A stretch of 23,909 nucleotides of DNA from an uncultured Pseudomonadota bacterium. GTDB lineage: Bacteria; Pseudomonadota; Gammaproteobacteria; Burkholderiales; SG8-39. Under the pieces are notes generated by a model, which did no database searches, was not told the DNA's origin, and worked only from the letters and a program-made list of their open reading frames with translations. The position numbers were made by a program, and so were the translations under genes. The stretch lies in assembly GCA_903895005.1 (NCBI GenBank), contig CAITSH010000142.1, positions 1 to 23,909 on the forward strand. The letters run 5' to 3'. Shown here in pieces: positions 7,647 through 15,187 of the stretch. Every line of letters begins with the position of its first letter. The first letter of the stretch is position 1.

Positions 7647-8819
7647 ATGGCGATAAAAATTCTGATGATCTCGGACGTGTACTTTCCTCGAGTCAACGGG
7701 GTCTCGACATCGATCCAGACATTCCGGCGCGAGTTGGCGCGACTCGGGCACCAGGTAGATCTGATCGCACCGGACTACCCCGCCGGATTTCCCGGCGAAA
7801 ACGGAATCATGCGCGTGCGTTCGCGCGCCATTCCGCGAGACCCGGAAGACCGGGCCATGTCCCGGGCGGGCATCCGCGCACTGTATCCGCGCCTTCGCGC
7901 CGAGGGGTATGACCTCGTGCACATCCAGACCCCGTTTATCGCGCACTACGCCGGACTTGCCATTGCAAAGGAACTGGGCTTGCCCGTGGTGGAGAGCTAT
8001 CACACCTTTTTCGAGGAATACCTCTACCACTATGTACCCTTTGTTCCGCGTCGCTGGATGAAGGCCCTCGCGCGGCGCTTTTCCCGCGCGCAAGGCAACA
8101 GTGTCAACGCCCTGATCGTCCCCTCGGACGCCATGTGCAGCGCGCTCGCCCAGTACGGCGTGTCCTCGCCAATGCACGTCATCCCCACCGGAATCGACGC
8201 AAAGGACTTCTCCACCGCGGACGGGACGCAGTTCCGTGCACGTATCAAGGTGGCCCCGGACGCGCCCTTGATGCTGTTTGTCGGACGCGTCGCCTTCGAA
8301 AAAAACATCGACTTTCTCCTGCACGCCGCCAAACTTGCCCTTTCAGCCGTCCCGGAACTGGTGTTGGTCATTGCCGGCGAGGGTCCGGTATCCGCGCATC
8401 TGGCGCGACTGGCCGAGACCCTGGGGATAGCCGCCAACGTGCGATTTGTGGGCTATCTCGAGCGCGCCACGGAACTGCCGCAGTGCTATCGGGCTGCCGA
8501 CGTGTTCGTCTTCGCATCGCGCACCGAGACCCAGGGCCTCGTCCTGCTCGAAGCCATGGCCTTGGGGGTCCCCGTCATTTCGACCGCCGTGATGGGCACG
8601 GCCTCGATCGTCGGCCCGCGACGGGGTGCGCTGGTGCCAGAGGATAACGAGGCGTCATTTTCCGAGGCGATGGTTCGTGCGGCGCGCGACCCGGGCTTGC
8701 GTGCGAGCCTCGCAAAGGATGCACGCCTTTACGCCGCCGAATGGGGCGCAGACAAAATGGCGGAAAAGCTTGCGGATTTGTATGCCAGGATCGCCCCCGG
8801 CAATCGCCTGAAGGCCTGA
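7647..8819 (+). CDS. GT4 glycosyltransferase, probable diacylglycerol glucosyltransferase
   Basis: Retaining GT-B glycosyltransferase of 390 residues, likely adding a sugar from a nucleotide-sugar donor to diacylglycerol at the inner membrane face. The N-domain starts MAIKILMISDVYFPRVNGVSTS. YHTFFEEYLYHYVP (118-131) resembles the acceptor-side motif of monoglucosyldiacylglycerol synthases such as alMGS. IPTGID is at 179-184, FVGRVAFEKN at 211-220, and the donor-binding E-x7-E is in SRTETQGLVLLEAM (Glu294 and Glu302). The ATG at 7647 is chosen because the Rossmann strand begins directly after it. An open frame extends upstream to 7317, but that part overlaps btaA and carries no domain. The btaA operon is divergent. 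Sugar and acceptor are inferred. A mannosyltransferase acting on another lipid is the main alternative. Confidence 0.85.
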   Translation: MAIKILMISDVYFPRVNGVSTSIQTFRRELARLGHQVDLIAPDYPAGFPGENGIMRVRSRAIPRDPEDRAMSRAGIRALYPRLRAEGYDLVHIQTPFIAHYAGLAIAKELGLPVVESYHTFFEEYLYHYVPFVPRRWMKALARRFSRAQGNSVNALIVPSDAMCSALAQYGVSSPMHVIPTGIDAKDFSTADGTQFRARIKVAPDAPLMLFVGRVAFEKNIDFLLHAAKLALSAVPELVLVIAGEGPVSAHLARLAETLGIAANVRFVGYLERATELPQCYRAADVFVFASRTETQGLVLLEAMALGVPVISTAVMGTASIVGPRRGALVPEDNEASFSEAMVRAARDPGLRASLAKDARLYAAEWGADKMAEKLADLYARIAPGNRLKA

Positions 8820-8821
8820 GT

Positions 8822-8834
8822 CGGCGACACGCCG
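8822..8834. terminator. Short hairpin after first glycosyltransferase
   Basis: CGGCG/CGCCG with an ACA loop starts 3 bases after the stop. A wider GTCGGC (8820-8825) can also pair with GCCGAC (8846-8851). There is no T-run, so it is a weak candidate. Confidence 0.3.
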
Positions 8835-8895
8835 CCCGGCCCCTCGGCCGACCCCTCGCCACACAACCCACCTGCGGGAATCGACCTCCCCGCCT

Positions 8896-8937
8896 TTGCT
8901 CCAGATCAAAACCCGCCCCTTGCCCCGGATGCACTAT
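8896..8937 (+). promoter_or_regulatory. FNR/ANR-like class II promoter for ppk2
   Basis: TTGCT-CCAG-ATCAA (8896-8909) differs from the FNR consensus TTGAT-N4-ATCAA at one arm position. Its centre is 32 bases before the centre of CACTAT (8932-8937). That equals the spacing of a -41.5 activator site to a -10. Predicted transcription start is near 8944. Confidence 0.55.
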
Positions 8938-8966
8938 GCTCCTACAAACGGCTTAGGGAGTGGCTT

Positions 8967-10454
8967 ATGTTTGAGTCAGCAGAACTGGGGCACACGCTCG
9001 GGAAAAAGGAATACAGGAAGGAGGTGCCCGCTCTGCGCGCGGCCCTGCTCAATGCCCAGTTCGACCTGGGCGAACTCAAGCGCTTTCCGGTCGTCATCAT
9101 CATCGGCGGCGTGGACGGAGCTGGCAAGGGCGAGACCGTCAACCTGCTCAACGAATGGATGGATCCGCGCCACATCCACACCCACGCATTCGGCCCCCCC
9201 ACGGATGAGGAATCGGTGCGGCCGCAGATGTGGCGGTTCTGGCGTGCCATGCCGCCACGCGGCAAGATCGGCATCTTTTTTGGATCATGGTACACAGACC
9301 CCATTGTCAGCCGGGTTCTTGACCACACCGGCGACGCCGGCCTGCAACAACACGTGGACGAAATATTCCGTCACGAAAAAATGCTCACGGACGAGGGTGT
9401 CCTGCTGATCAAGTTCTGGTTCCATCTGTCCAAAGACCGGCAGAAAAAGCGCCTGAAGTCGCTTGAAAAGGATCCGCATACCCGTTGGCGCGTAACAGCC
9501 GAGGACTGGCGCAGATTCAAACACTACGACAAATTTCGCCATGTATCCGAACGGGTATTGCGCGAAACGAGCACGGCGACCGCGCCATGGATCGTCGTAG
9601 AGGGCGAGGATGCGAATTTCCGGTCTGTTACGGTCGGCCGTGTCTTAAACGACCTCTTGCGCGCGCGTCTTGCTGCAGAAAAGACATCGGTCGCAAGTCG
9701 TGCCGGGAAAAGCCCGCCGCCGCCGCTGCCGCACATAGACAATCGCGGCCTGCTCACGAGCATGAACCTGAAACTGCGCGTCGATAAAAGCCGCTACGCA
9801 AAACAGGTAGAGAAGCTGCAGGGCGAGCTCAACTTGTTGTCACGCGACAAGAAATTCACACAGCGCTCCACCATACTGCTGTTTGAAGGCATGGATGCAG
9901 CAGGCAAGGGATCGGCCGTCCGCCGCATCACCGCGGCGCTCGATGCGCGCCGGTACCACATTGTTCCGGTCGCCGCCCCGACCGAGGAGGAGCGCGCACA
10001 ACCCTATCTGTGGCGCTTCTGGCGCCACCTGCCCCGTCCCGGGGTTGTGACGATATTCGACCGTTCCTGGTACGGACGCGTGCTGGTGGAGCGCGTCGAG
10101 GGCTTTTGCGCGCCTGCCGACTGGACGCGCGGCTACTCAGAAATCAACGACTTCGAGGAGCAAATGACCAGAGGTGACACCCTGCTCATCAAATTCTGGT
10201 TGCAGATCAGCAAGGAAGAACAACTGCGACGCTTCAAGGAGCGCGAACTGACCGAGTTCAAGCGCTTCAAGATCACCGAAGAGGACTGGCGCAACAGAAA
10301 AAAATGGGGGGACTACGAAGCGGCGGTCTGCGACATGATCGATCGCACTTCGACCGAAATCGCCCCCTGGACGCTGGTGGAAGCGGAAGACAAGTTGTTC
10401 GCCCGCATCAAGATACTCAAGACCATCATCGCGCGGCTCGAAGCCGCACGATAA
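8967..10454 (+). CDS. Two-domain polyphosphate kinase 2 (probable polyphosphate:AMP phosphotransferase)
   Basis: Transfers phosphate from polyphosphate to a nucleotide. Fused two-domain PPK2 proteins of about 500 residues are usually class II polyphosphate:AMP phosphotransferases (Pap), producing ADP. It has 495 residues in two repeated P-loop domains. Domain 1 has the Walker A motif GGVDGAGKG (47-55). Domain 2 has GMDAAGKG (308-315), the lid-like RFWRHLPRPG (350-359) and the intact Walker B DRSWYGR (365-371). In domain 1 the matching stretch is FFGSWYTD (104-111), which lacks the Asp-Arg pair, so only the C-terminal domain is likely catalytic. The ATG at 8967 has an AGGGAG ribosome site at 8955-8960. 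It is preceded by an FNR-like promoter, not a Pho box, and is convergent with uspA. Paired with Ppk1 it would let stored polyphosphate regenerate ADP. Confidence 0.92.
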   Translation: MFESAELGHTLGKKEYRKEVPALRAALLNAQFDLGELKRFPVVIIIGGVDGAGKGETVNLLNEWMDPRHIHTHAFGPPTDEESVRPQMWRFWRAMPPRGKIGIFFGSWYTDPIVSRVLDHTGDAGLQQHVDEIFRHEKMLTDEGVLLIKFWFHLSKDRQKKRLKSLEKDPHTRWRVTAEDWRRFKHYDKFRHVSERVLRETSTATAPWIVVEGEDANFRSVTVGRVLNDLLRARLAAEKTSVASRAGKSPPPPLPHIDNRGLLTSMNLKLRVDKSRYAKQVEKLQGELNLLSRDKKFTQRSTILLFEGMDAAGKGSAVRRITAALDARRYHIVPVAAPTEEERAQPYLWRFWRHLPRPGVVTIFDRSWYGRVLVERVEGFCAPADWTRGYSEINDFEEQMTRGDTLLIKFWLQISKEEQLRRFKERELTEFKRFKITEEDWRNRKKWGDYEAAVCDMIDRTSTEIAPWTLVEAEDKLFARIKILKTIIARLEAAR

Positions 10455-10460
10455 TACTTC

Positions 10461-10493
10461 GGTGATTTGGTGATTTGGTGCGCGACGCACCAA
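10461..10493. terminator. Bidirectional hairpin between ppk2 and uspA, with a short tandem repeat
   Basis: TTGGTGCG (10475-10482) and CGCACCAA (10486-10493) form a perfect 8-base-pair stem with loop CGA. It is preceded by two tandem copies of GGTGATTT (10461-10476). The site lies between two convergent stops (10454 and 10512), so it could end both transcripts. Confidence 0.6.
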
Positions 10494-10511
10494 CCGGCCG
10501 CCGCTTCGCCG

Positions 10512-10934
10512 CTACCTGACAATCAATACCGGAACCTTGCAGGCCCCAAGCACCCTCAAAGCGGTCGACCCGACGGACAGTCCGGGCACGGTACCGTGGC
10601 CGCGCGAGCCCATGATGACGAGATCGAACTGCTCGCGTTCCGCCACGCCGGCAATCCTCTCGGCTGCGTCGCCGATTTCGACTTTTTCGGCATAAGGCGC
10701 CTCGTATTGGGTGAACCGCGTGCGCGCCCAGCTCAACGCCTTGCCCACCTCTTCGGCGTGGTAGGCCTCCACCGCCTCGGCGCGCAGCGACGCGGCCACC
10801 AGCCTTGGCAGCGGCGCACTCACATGAAACAGCGTCACACCGCCGAACTTTCCGAACGACTGCTTGTGATCGAGAAAAAAATTGACGGCTCTTTGCGTGT
10901 ACTCACTGCCATCGACCGGGATCATTATTTTCAT
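10512..10934 (-). CDS. Universal stress protein, UspA family
   Basis: Cytoplasmic ATP-binding stress protein of 140 residues. It begins MKIMIPVDGSEYTQRAV, the typical first strand and Asp. It ends with the nucleotide-binding signature GSRGHGTVPGLSVGST followed by VPVLIV. The ATG at 10934 has a GGAGG ribosome site about 8 bases upstream. An open frame to 10994 adds 20 residues not typical of the family. An FNR/ANR-like promoter lies upstream, matching the known Anr control of several usp genes in Pseudomonas. It is downstream of phoX on the same strand but separated by 183 bases holding two hairpins and its own promoter, so it is probably independently transcribed. Confidence 0.9.
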   Translation of the reverse strand: MKIMIPVDGSEYTQRAVNFFLDHKQSFGKFGGVTLFHVSAPLPRLVAASLRAEAVEAYHAEEVGKALSWARTRFTQYEAPYAEKVEIGDAAERIAGVAEREQFDLVIMGSRGHGTVPGLSVGSTALRVLGACKVPVLIVR

Positions 10935-10996
10935 TAAACCGCCTCCATAACCGGCGCGTGCGGCTGCGCGCACCATCGTCATCCGTCCGTACACGG

Positions 10997-11038
10997 AATA
11001 TCCGACATGTTGCCGGTTGCAGTTTTGATCCAGGTCAA
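10997..11038 (-). promoter_or_regulatory. FNR/ANR-like class II promoter for uspA
   Basis: TTGAT-CCAG-GTCAA (11025-11038) has one mismatch to the FNR dyad. On the minus strand GATATT (11002-10997) lies with its centre 32 bases from the dyad centre, exactly class II spacing. It predicts a start near 10990 and a leader of about 56 bases. Confidence 0.55.
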
Positions 11039-11046
11039 GCCACCGT

Positions 11047-11065
11047 GGCGCGCCTCAATCGCGCC
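11047..11065. terminator. Hairpin downstream of phoX
   Basis: GGCGCG (11047-11052) pairs with CGCGCC (11060-11065) around loop CCTCAAT. It sits between the FNR-like site of uspA and the palindromic repeat that follows phoX. It may help insulate uspA from phoX transcription. Confidence 0.3.
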
Positions 11066-11074
11066 GCGATGATT

Positions 11075-11107
11075 GCTGGAAAGCCCCGCCAGTCAAGGGT
11101 TTCCAGC
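11075..11107. repeat. 33-base imperfect palindrome, copy A
   Basis: Arms GCTGGAAA and TTTCCAGC enclose an inner CCC/GGG pairing with loop CGCCAGTCAA. It begins 11 bases past the phoX stop, read on the minus strand. Copy B at 19739-19771 differs at only two positions, so this is probably a dispersed REP-like element that also serves as a transcript end. Confidence 0.65.
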
Positions 11108-11117
11108 TATCCGTCGT

Positions 11118-13046
11118 TCAGGAACCGATAAGCCCGCCGTCGTCGCGACGGATGACCAGGGTGGCCGAACGCGGGCGACCATCGGGGCGAAAATCAGGCC
11201 AATTGGAAACATCGCGCGGCCGGGCCGGGTCGGTGCGCTCGCTCGCCGTTTCACCAGGGTGCTGGATGTTTACAAACAGCGTGCGCCCATCCGGCGCCAT
11301 GGTGCAGCCGGTAAGCTCACAACCGGCGGGACCGGTCAGAAAGCGCCGGATTTCCCCAGTCGAGACATCAGCCGCAAGCATCTGATTGTTACCCATGCCT
11401 GCGTAGTCGCCTCTGTTCAGGACGCTGGTCGAGACATCGGTCTGGATCCACAGTAGACCGCGCGCATCGAACCACAATCCATCCGGGCTGCCAAAGGTGT
11501 CCCCTTTGACGTTGCCGCGCTTTGCGGCATCCGGGTGCGCCGGATCACCGGCGAGGACAAAGTGCTCCCAGGCAAACCGCTCCGCGGCCGGGTCTGCACC
11601 CTGCTCGGTCCATTTGACGATGTGCCCGAATACGTTGCCCGCACGCGGATTGGCGCCGCTGATGCCCGGCTGGCCATCAGTGCCCCGGCGGTCGTTATTG
11701 GTCAGGGTCACGTACACGTCTTTGGTAACCGGGTGTAAAGCGGTCCATTCCGGCCGGTCCATTTTCGTCGCGCCGACAAAGTCGGCCGCCTGGCGCGTGC
11801 GCACCAGTATTTCCGCCTGGCTAGTAAACCCGTTTGCGGCGGTGAGGCCGTTTTCACCGTGTTTCAATTCAATCCAGGTGCCGCTGCCGCTGTCATTGAA
11901 GAACGCCACGTAAAGGCTGCCCTCGTCGAGCAGGTTGCGATTGGCCTCCCGGTTTTTCGGATCATGCGCCCTCGCGCTGACAAATTTGTAGATGTACTCA
12001 AAGCGCTCATCATCGCCCATGTACACAACAACGCGCCCGTCCTTGGCGAGCGTCACCATCGCACCCTCGTGTTTGGTGCGCCCCAGCGCGGTACGCTTGA
12101 CAGGCACCGATTGCGGGTCATACGGATCCACCTCGACCACCCAGCCAAACCGGTTCGGTTCGTTCGGGTTGGCCTGCGCATCAAACCGTCGGTCATGCTC
12201 ATGCCAGCGATAGCCCGCCCCTCGGGCGCTGATGCCGTAACGGCGCTGGTCGGCCGGAATAGCGCCGCCGTTTGCGAAATAGCCGTTGAAATTTTCCTCG
12301 CAGGTCAGGTAGGTGCCCCAGGGCGTATAACCACCCGCACAATTGTTTATCGTTCCAAGCACCCGCGTTCCGTCGGGATCCGCCTGTGTCCTGAGCAAAG
12401 CGTGTCCTGCGGCCGGGCCACCGAACCTGATCGGCGTTTGCGCCGTAATTCGGCGTGCAAAACGGGACGGGCGCACGACCTCCCACTTTCCACCATCGCG
12501 CTGGACCTCGACCACGGAGACACCGGTCGCGGCCTGCGACTTGCGCACCTTTTCGGCGCTCCAATCCTGCATCCCGCCGGGATGCAACATGCCGTCATCC
12601 GTGTACTCGTGATTGATGGCCAGCAGGGCGCGCGAGCTGTTGCGTGATTTCGCCCTGGCCTCATAAGGCAGCGGAAAATACTCGATTGCATCGTGGTGCA
12701 TCCCGGCCTGCAAAGCCTGTTCGTCGGCGCTATTGGATGCGTCCCATTTGAACGCCGGCTGCCCCACAGGCGAACCAATCGCATCGCCCCAGGCGTAAAG
12801 CACCTGTGCGCGATAGCCTTCTGGAACCACGACTGAATCGGCGGTCGATACGGGCACACTCTTGAACCCAAGCGGCGGTTCTCCCTCCCCGCCGCGTGAA
12901 GCACATCCGGGCAATGCCGCCAGGACGCTCCCGAGCAGCCCCGCCTTCAAGACTCGCCGGCGCAGTCCGTCGATCTGGAGCATCTGGTCCAATCCCGGAC
13001 GAAGCAACGGATTGTTGATGTCGTCTGAGTCATAGCCTTTACCCAT
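11118..13046 (-). CDS. phoX: PhoX-family alkaline phosphatase, Tat-exported
   Basis: Extracytoplasmic phosphatase of the PhoX/DUF839 family, which uses calcium and iron to release phosphate from organic esters. It has 642 residues, normal for PhoX. The N-terminus has a twin-arginine signal LRRRVLKAG (28-36), a hydrophobic stretch and a possible lipobox ending at Cys48 (LPGC), so it may be Tat-exported and possibly lipid-anchored. Family motifs are NHEYTD (145-150), GTINNCAGG with Cys236, TPWGTYLTCEE (241-251), KHEGAM (325-330) and YMGDDERFEYIYKF (342-355). The ATG at 13046 has a GGGAG ribosome site 7 bases upstream. A three-unit Pho box lies directly before it, which fits PhoB induction. Activity is inferred from the family, since some DUF839 members have unproven substrates. 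Confidence 0.9.
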   Translation of the reverse strand: MGKGYDSDDINNPLLRPGLDQMLQIDGLRRRVLKAGLLGSVLAALPGCASRGGEGEPPLGFKSVPVSTADSVVVPEGYRAQVLYAWGDAIGSPVGQPAFKWDASNSADEQALQAGMHHDAIEYFPLPYEARAKSRNSSRALLAINHEYTDDGMLHPGGMQDWSAEKVRKSQAATGVSVVEVQRDGGKWEVVRPSRFARRITAQTPIRFGGPAAGHALLRTQADPDGTRVLGTINNCAGGYTPWGTYLTCEENFNGYFANGGAIPADQRRYGISARGAGYRWHEHDRRFDAQANPNEPNRFGWVVEVDPYDPQSVPVKRTALGRTKHEGAMVTLAKDGRVVVYMGDDERFEYIYKFVSARAHDPKNREANRNLLDEGSLYVAFFNDSGSGTWIELKHGENGLTAANGFTSQAEILVRTRQAADFVGATKMDRPEWTALHPVTKDVYVTLTNNDRRGTDGQPGISGANPRAGNVFGHIVKWTEQGADPAAERFAWEHFVLAGDPAHPDAAKRGNVKGDTFGSPDGLWFDARGLLWIQTDVSTSVLNRGDYAGMGNNQMLAADVSTGEIRRFLTGPAGCELTGCTMAPDGRTLFVNIQHPGETASERTDPARPRDVSNWPDFRPDGRPRSATLVIRRDDGGLIGS

Positions 13047-13064
13047 GACACGCTCCCAAGGAAA

Positions 13065-13098
13065 ATAGTGTTACAAGTTTGCGCCAAAAGTATTACAA
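13065..13098 (-). promoter_or_regulatory. Predicted three-unit Pho box for phoX
   Basis: On the minus strand TTGTAAT (13098-13092), TTGGCGC (13087-13081) and TTGTAAC (13076-13070) recur every 11 bases. CACTAT (13070-13065) starts 10 bases after the second unit as a -10. The outer units are near-identical and the middle one is degenerate. Confidence 0.6.
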
Positions 13099-13146
13099 AA
13101 CCGTGAATGCGCACTCCGGGCGCCGGTCACATGGTATGCAGAGCAC

Positions 13147-15048
13147 CTACAAATTGGAATTTGTCTCCGGCGGAGCAGGTCGACGCCGTTCGACAAAGAG
13201 TGAATTGCCCGGTATCCGCTTGGCCTGTTTTTTTGCGTCTGTGGCAGCCGCCGCGACATCAAGATGCGTCGGATACTCACCGGCATCGATCTGCACCGCC
13301 CCCAGAGACAGACTGGTTAGCGCGAACGCGAGCGAATTACCGCGCCGGTCCTCGCCGTCGAGCGCGCCGCGTTCCAGGTCTGTTGCGTCGAAAAGCGCAC
13401 GAGAATCCCGGGCAAAAACCTGCAACGCAAGTTCACAGCGTGACTCCCAGTCCGTGCTTTGAAACAACACGATGAAGTCATCTCCACCGATATGACCGAG
13501 AAAATCGCTTGCCGGATTGCATGCGCTGCCCAGGATGGCGGCTGTCAGCTTGATCATCTCGTCGCCACGACGGTAGCCGTATTTGTCGTTAAAGGGCTTG
13601 AATTCATCCAGGTCGGCGTAACAGGCGACAAATCCAACGCCCGCTGAGAGCAATCTTTCCATGTGCTCGTTGATCGGCACATTGCCCGGGAGCATCGTCA
13701 GGGGATTCGCATAACGCGCCGCCTCGATTTGCATCCGGGTAATTTCGCGTATTAAATCCTGCGTGGTACCCAGTCCGGCGTAGCGCTTGTCATCGACGAT
13801 CACGAAACCGTCGGCCAGAAACCGGTGCTCGGTCCCGGCCAGCAACTCGGAAAGTGAATGCACGGAGGTTGTTCTTTCCACCAGCAGCGGCTTTCCGACC
13901 ATGCACATCGTGCAAGACCGCTTGCCATATAGTTCTCGCCAATAGGGTCGCGCGTACTGTGCAATGAAACGAAAGCGGCTGATCAGGCCCAGGGGGGTGC
14001 CATCATCAACCACCGGGAGCGCCCAGATGTCTGCGTCTGCCTCGAATCTCAGAAAGACCTCGTCATTGCTGGTCTGCGGCGAAATCGCAGGCACCGGCTG
14101 CATCAGGCGCGTAACGGTCGCGCTGCCGCGCGACAGGGATTTCATGTCCGGATAGACCGCAATCTCACGGTTCTCCAGGCAGTCCAGAACTTCAGTGGGC
14201 ACCGTGGCAACGGGTGTTGCAAGAGGGCGGCCGATAAGATAGCCCTGACCGTAGGCAACCCCAAGGCTGCAAACCACACGCAGATCCGCGGCGCTTTCGA
14301 TGCCCTCGGCCACCAGGGCCGCGCCGCAATTCTCGGCGATTTGTTGCAACGACCGCAAAAACTGGAATTTGAAAGGATCGGCATGCACGCCCTGGATGAA
14401 ATGCATGTCAATCTTGATGTACTCCGGATGTATGTCCGACCACAGTTTGAGACTGGAAAAGCCCTCCCCCAGATCGTCCAGCGCGACGCCAAATCCCATA
14501 CCTCGAAGCAAACCCATGGCATTGTGAAAGTGCCTAGTGTCGCGGACAGAATGATGTTCCGTCAGCTCGATCACAATGCGGTCGCGCCCGTCGCCGAGGC
14601 CCCGAACTGCGGCAAGCATCTCCTCCCCGTCAACACGCCCCGTCGCAACCGTCTGCGGCCCGATGTTTACGAACAGCTTGCCGGGCAGGCCGAGGTTTGC
14701 AAATCGGTTAACAACCTTGGAAACGCAAAGCCATTCCAATTCCTGCATCCGGCCATTCCGTTCAGCAGCGTAAAAGAGCTCTGACGGGAATTCCAACAGA
14801 CTTCCCGCCGGCCCCCCGATCAGGCCTTCGTAGGCAAATATCTCCCCGTTGTCCAGGCGGATGATCGGTTGAAAAGCGGGATGCAGATTTCCGCTCTCGA
14901 GAATCGAAGACAGTTCGCGCAATTTCGCGAACTCCTTGCCAACAGGCGGGGTCGACACGTCGGTACGCATTCGGAAAGGTCGCCTTGGCGAAACGGAATT
15001 GCCGCGCAATGTATTTCGGAAACCCACCTTATCCCTCGGATATTGCAA
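13147..15048 (-). CDS. EAL-CBS-GGDEF cyclic-di-GMP signalling protein
   Basis: Cytoplasmic protein of 633 residues with an N-terminal EAL phosphodiesterase domain, a CBS-like middle and a C-terminal GGDEF domain. EAL residues appear complete although the signature reads EGL (74-76): Asn128 in FVNIGP, ELTE (161-164), DDLGEGFSSL (191-200), IKID (211-214) and VAEGIE (246-251). The middle has two CBS-like strands (DIWALPVVDDG at 340-350, DGFVIVDD at 413-420). The GGDEF domain has NPLTMLPGN (448-456), ADLDEFKPFNDKYGYRRGDE and the active-site variant GGDDF (521-525). It may therefore both make and break cyclic-di-GMP. The TTG at 15048 is chosen for its GGAG ribosome site 8 bases upstream. The ATG at 14970 is an alternative. 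It has no hydrophobic segment. Its neighbours are phoX downstream and a divergent periplasmic binding protein. Confidence 0.92.
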   Translation of the reverse strand: MQYPRDKVGFRNTLRGNSVSPRRPFRMRTDVSTPPVGKEFAKLRELSSILESGNLHPAFQPIIRLDNGEIFAYEGLIGGPAGSLLEFPSELFYAAERNGRMQELEWLCVSKVVNRFANLGLPGKLFVNIGPQTVATGRVDGEEMLAAVRGLGDGRDRIVIELTEHHSVRDTRHFHNAMGLLRGMGFGVALDDLGEGFSSLKLWSDIHPEYIKIDMHFIQGVHADPFKFQFLRSLQQIAENCGAALVAEGIESAADLRVVCSLGVAYGQGYLIGRPLATPVATVPTEVLDCLENREIAVYPDMKSLSRGSATVTRLMQPVPAISPQTSNDEVFLRFEADADIWALPVVDDGTPLGLISRFRFIAQYARPYWRELYGKRSCTMCMVGKPLLVERTTSVHSLSELLAGTEHRFLADGFVIVDDKRYAGLGTTQDLIREITRMQIEAARYANPLTMLPGNVPINEHMERLLSAGVGFVACYADLDEFKPFNDKYGYRRGDEMIKLTAAILGSACNPASDFLGHIGGDDFIVLFQSTDWESRCELALQVFARDSRALFDATDLERGALDGEDRRGNSLAFALTSLSLGAVQIDAGEYPTHLDVAAAATDAKKQAKRIPGNSLFVERRRPAPPETNSNL

Positions 15049-15110
15049 GGTGATTACTCCGCTCTTGGATTGACTTCCCCCTGCCTATTCAGCACCGCGC
15101 CATGAGCCGC

Positions 15111-15144
15111 TGGTAACACTACCTTAACAATCCACCTCTACCCT
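15111..15144 (+). promoter_or_regulatory. Predicted Pho box and -10 for the binding-protein gene
   Basis: TGGTAAC-ACTA-CCTTAAC (15111-15128) has two units 11 bases apart. It closely matches the ppk1 box over a further three bases. TACCCT (15139-15144) starts 10 bases after it. The box also reads reasonably on the other strand (TTGTTAA, GTGTTAC), but no -10 is seen that way. Confidence 0.55.
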
Positions 15145-15187
15145 TTGCCTCCCTCGCGCTTTCCCGCGATTTTCTGAATACGCACCC

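Noticed and set aside
10461..10493. Possible CRISPR-like or tandem repeat array
   Set aside because: Only two 8-base units beside a terminator hairpin; no spacers and no cas genes.
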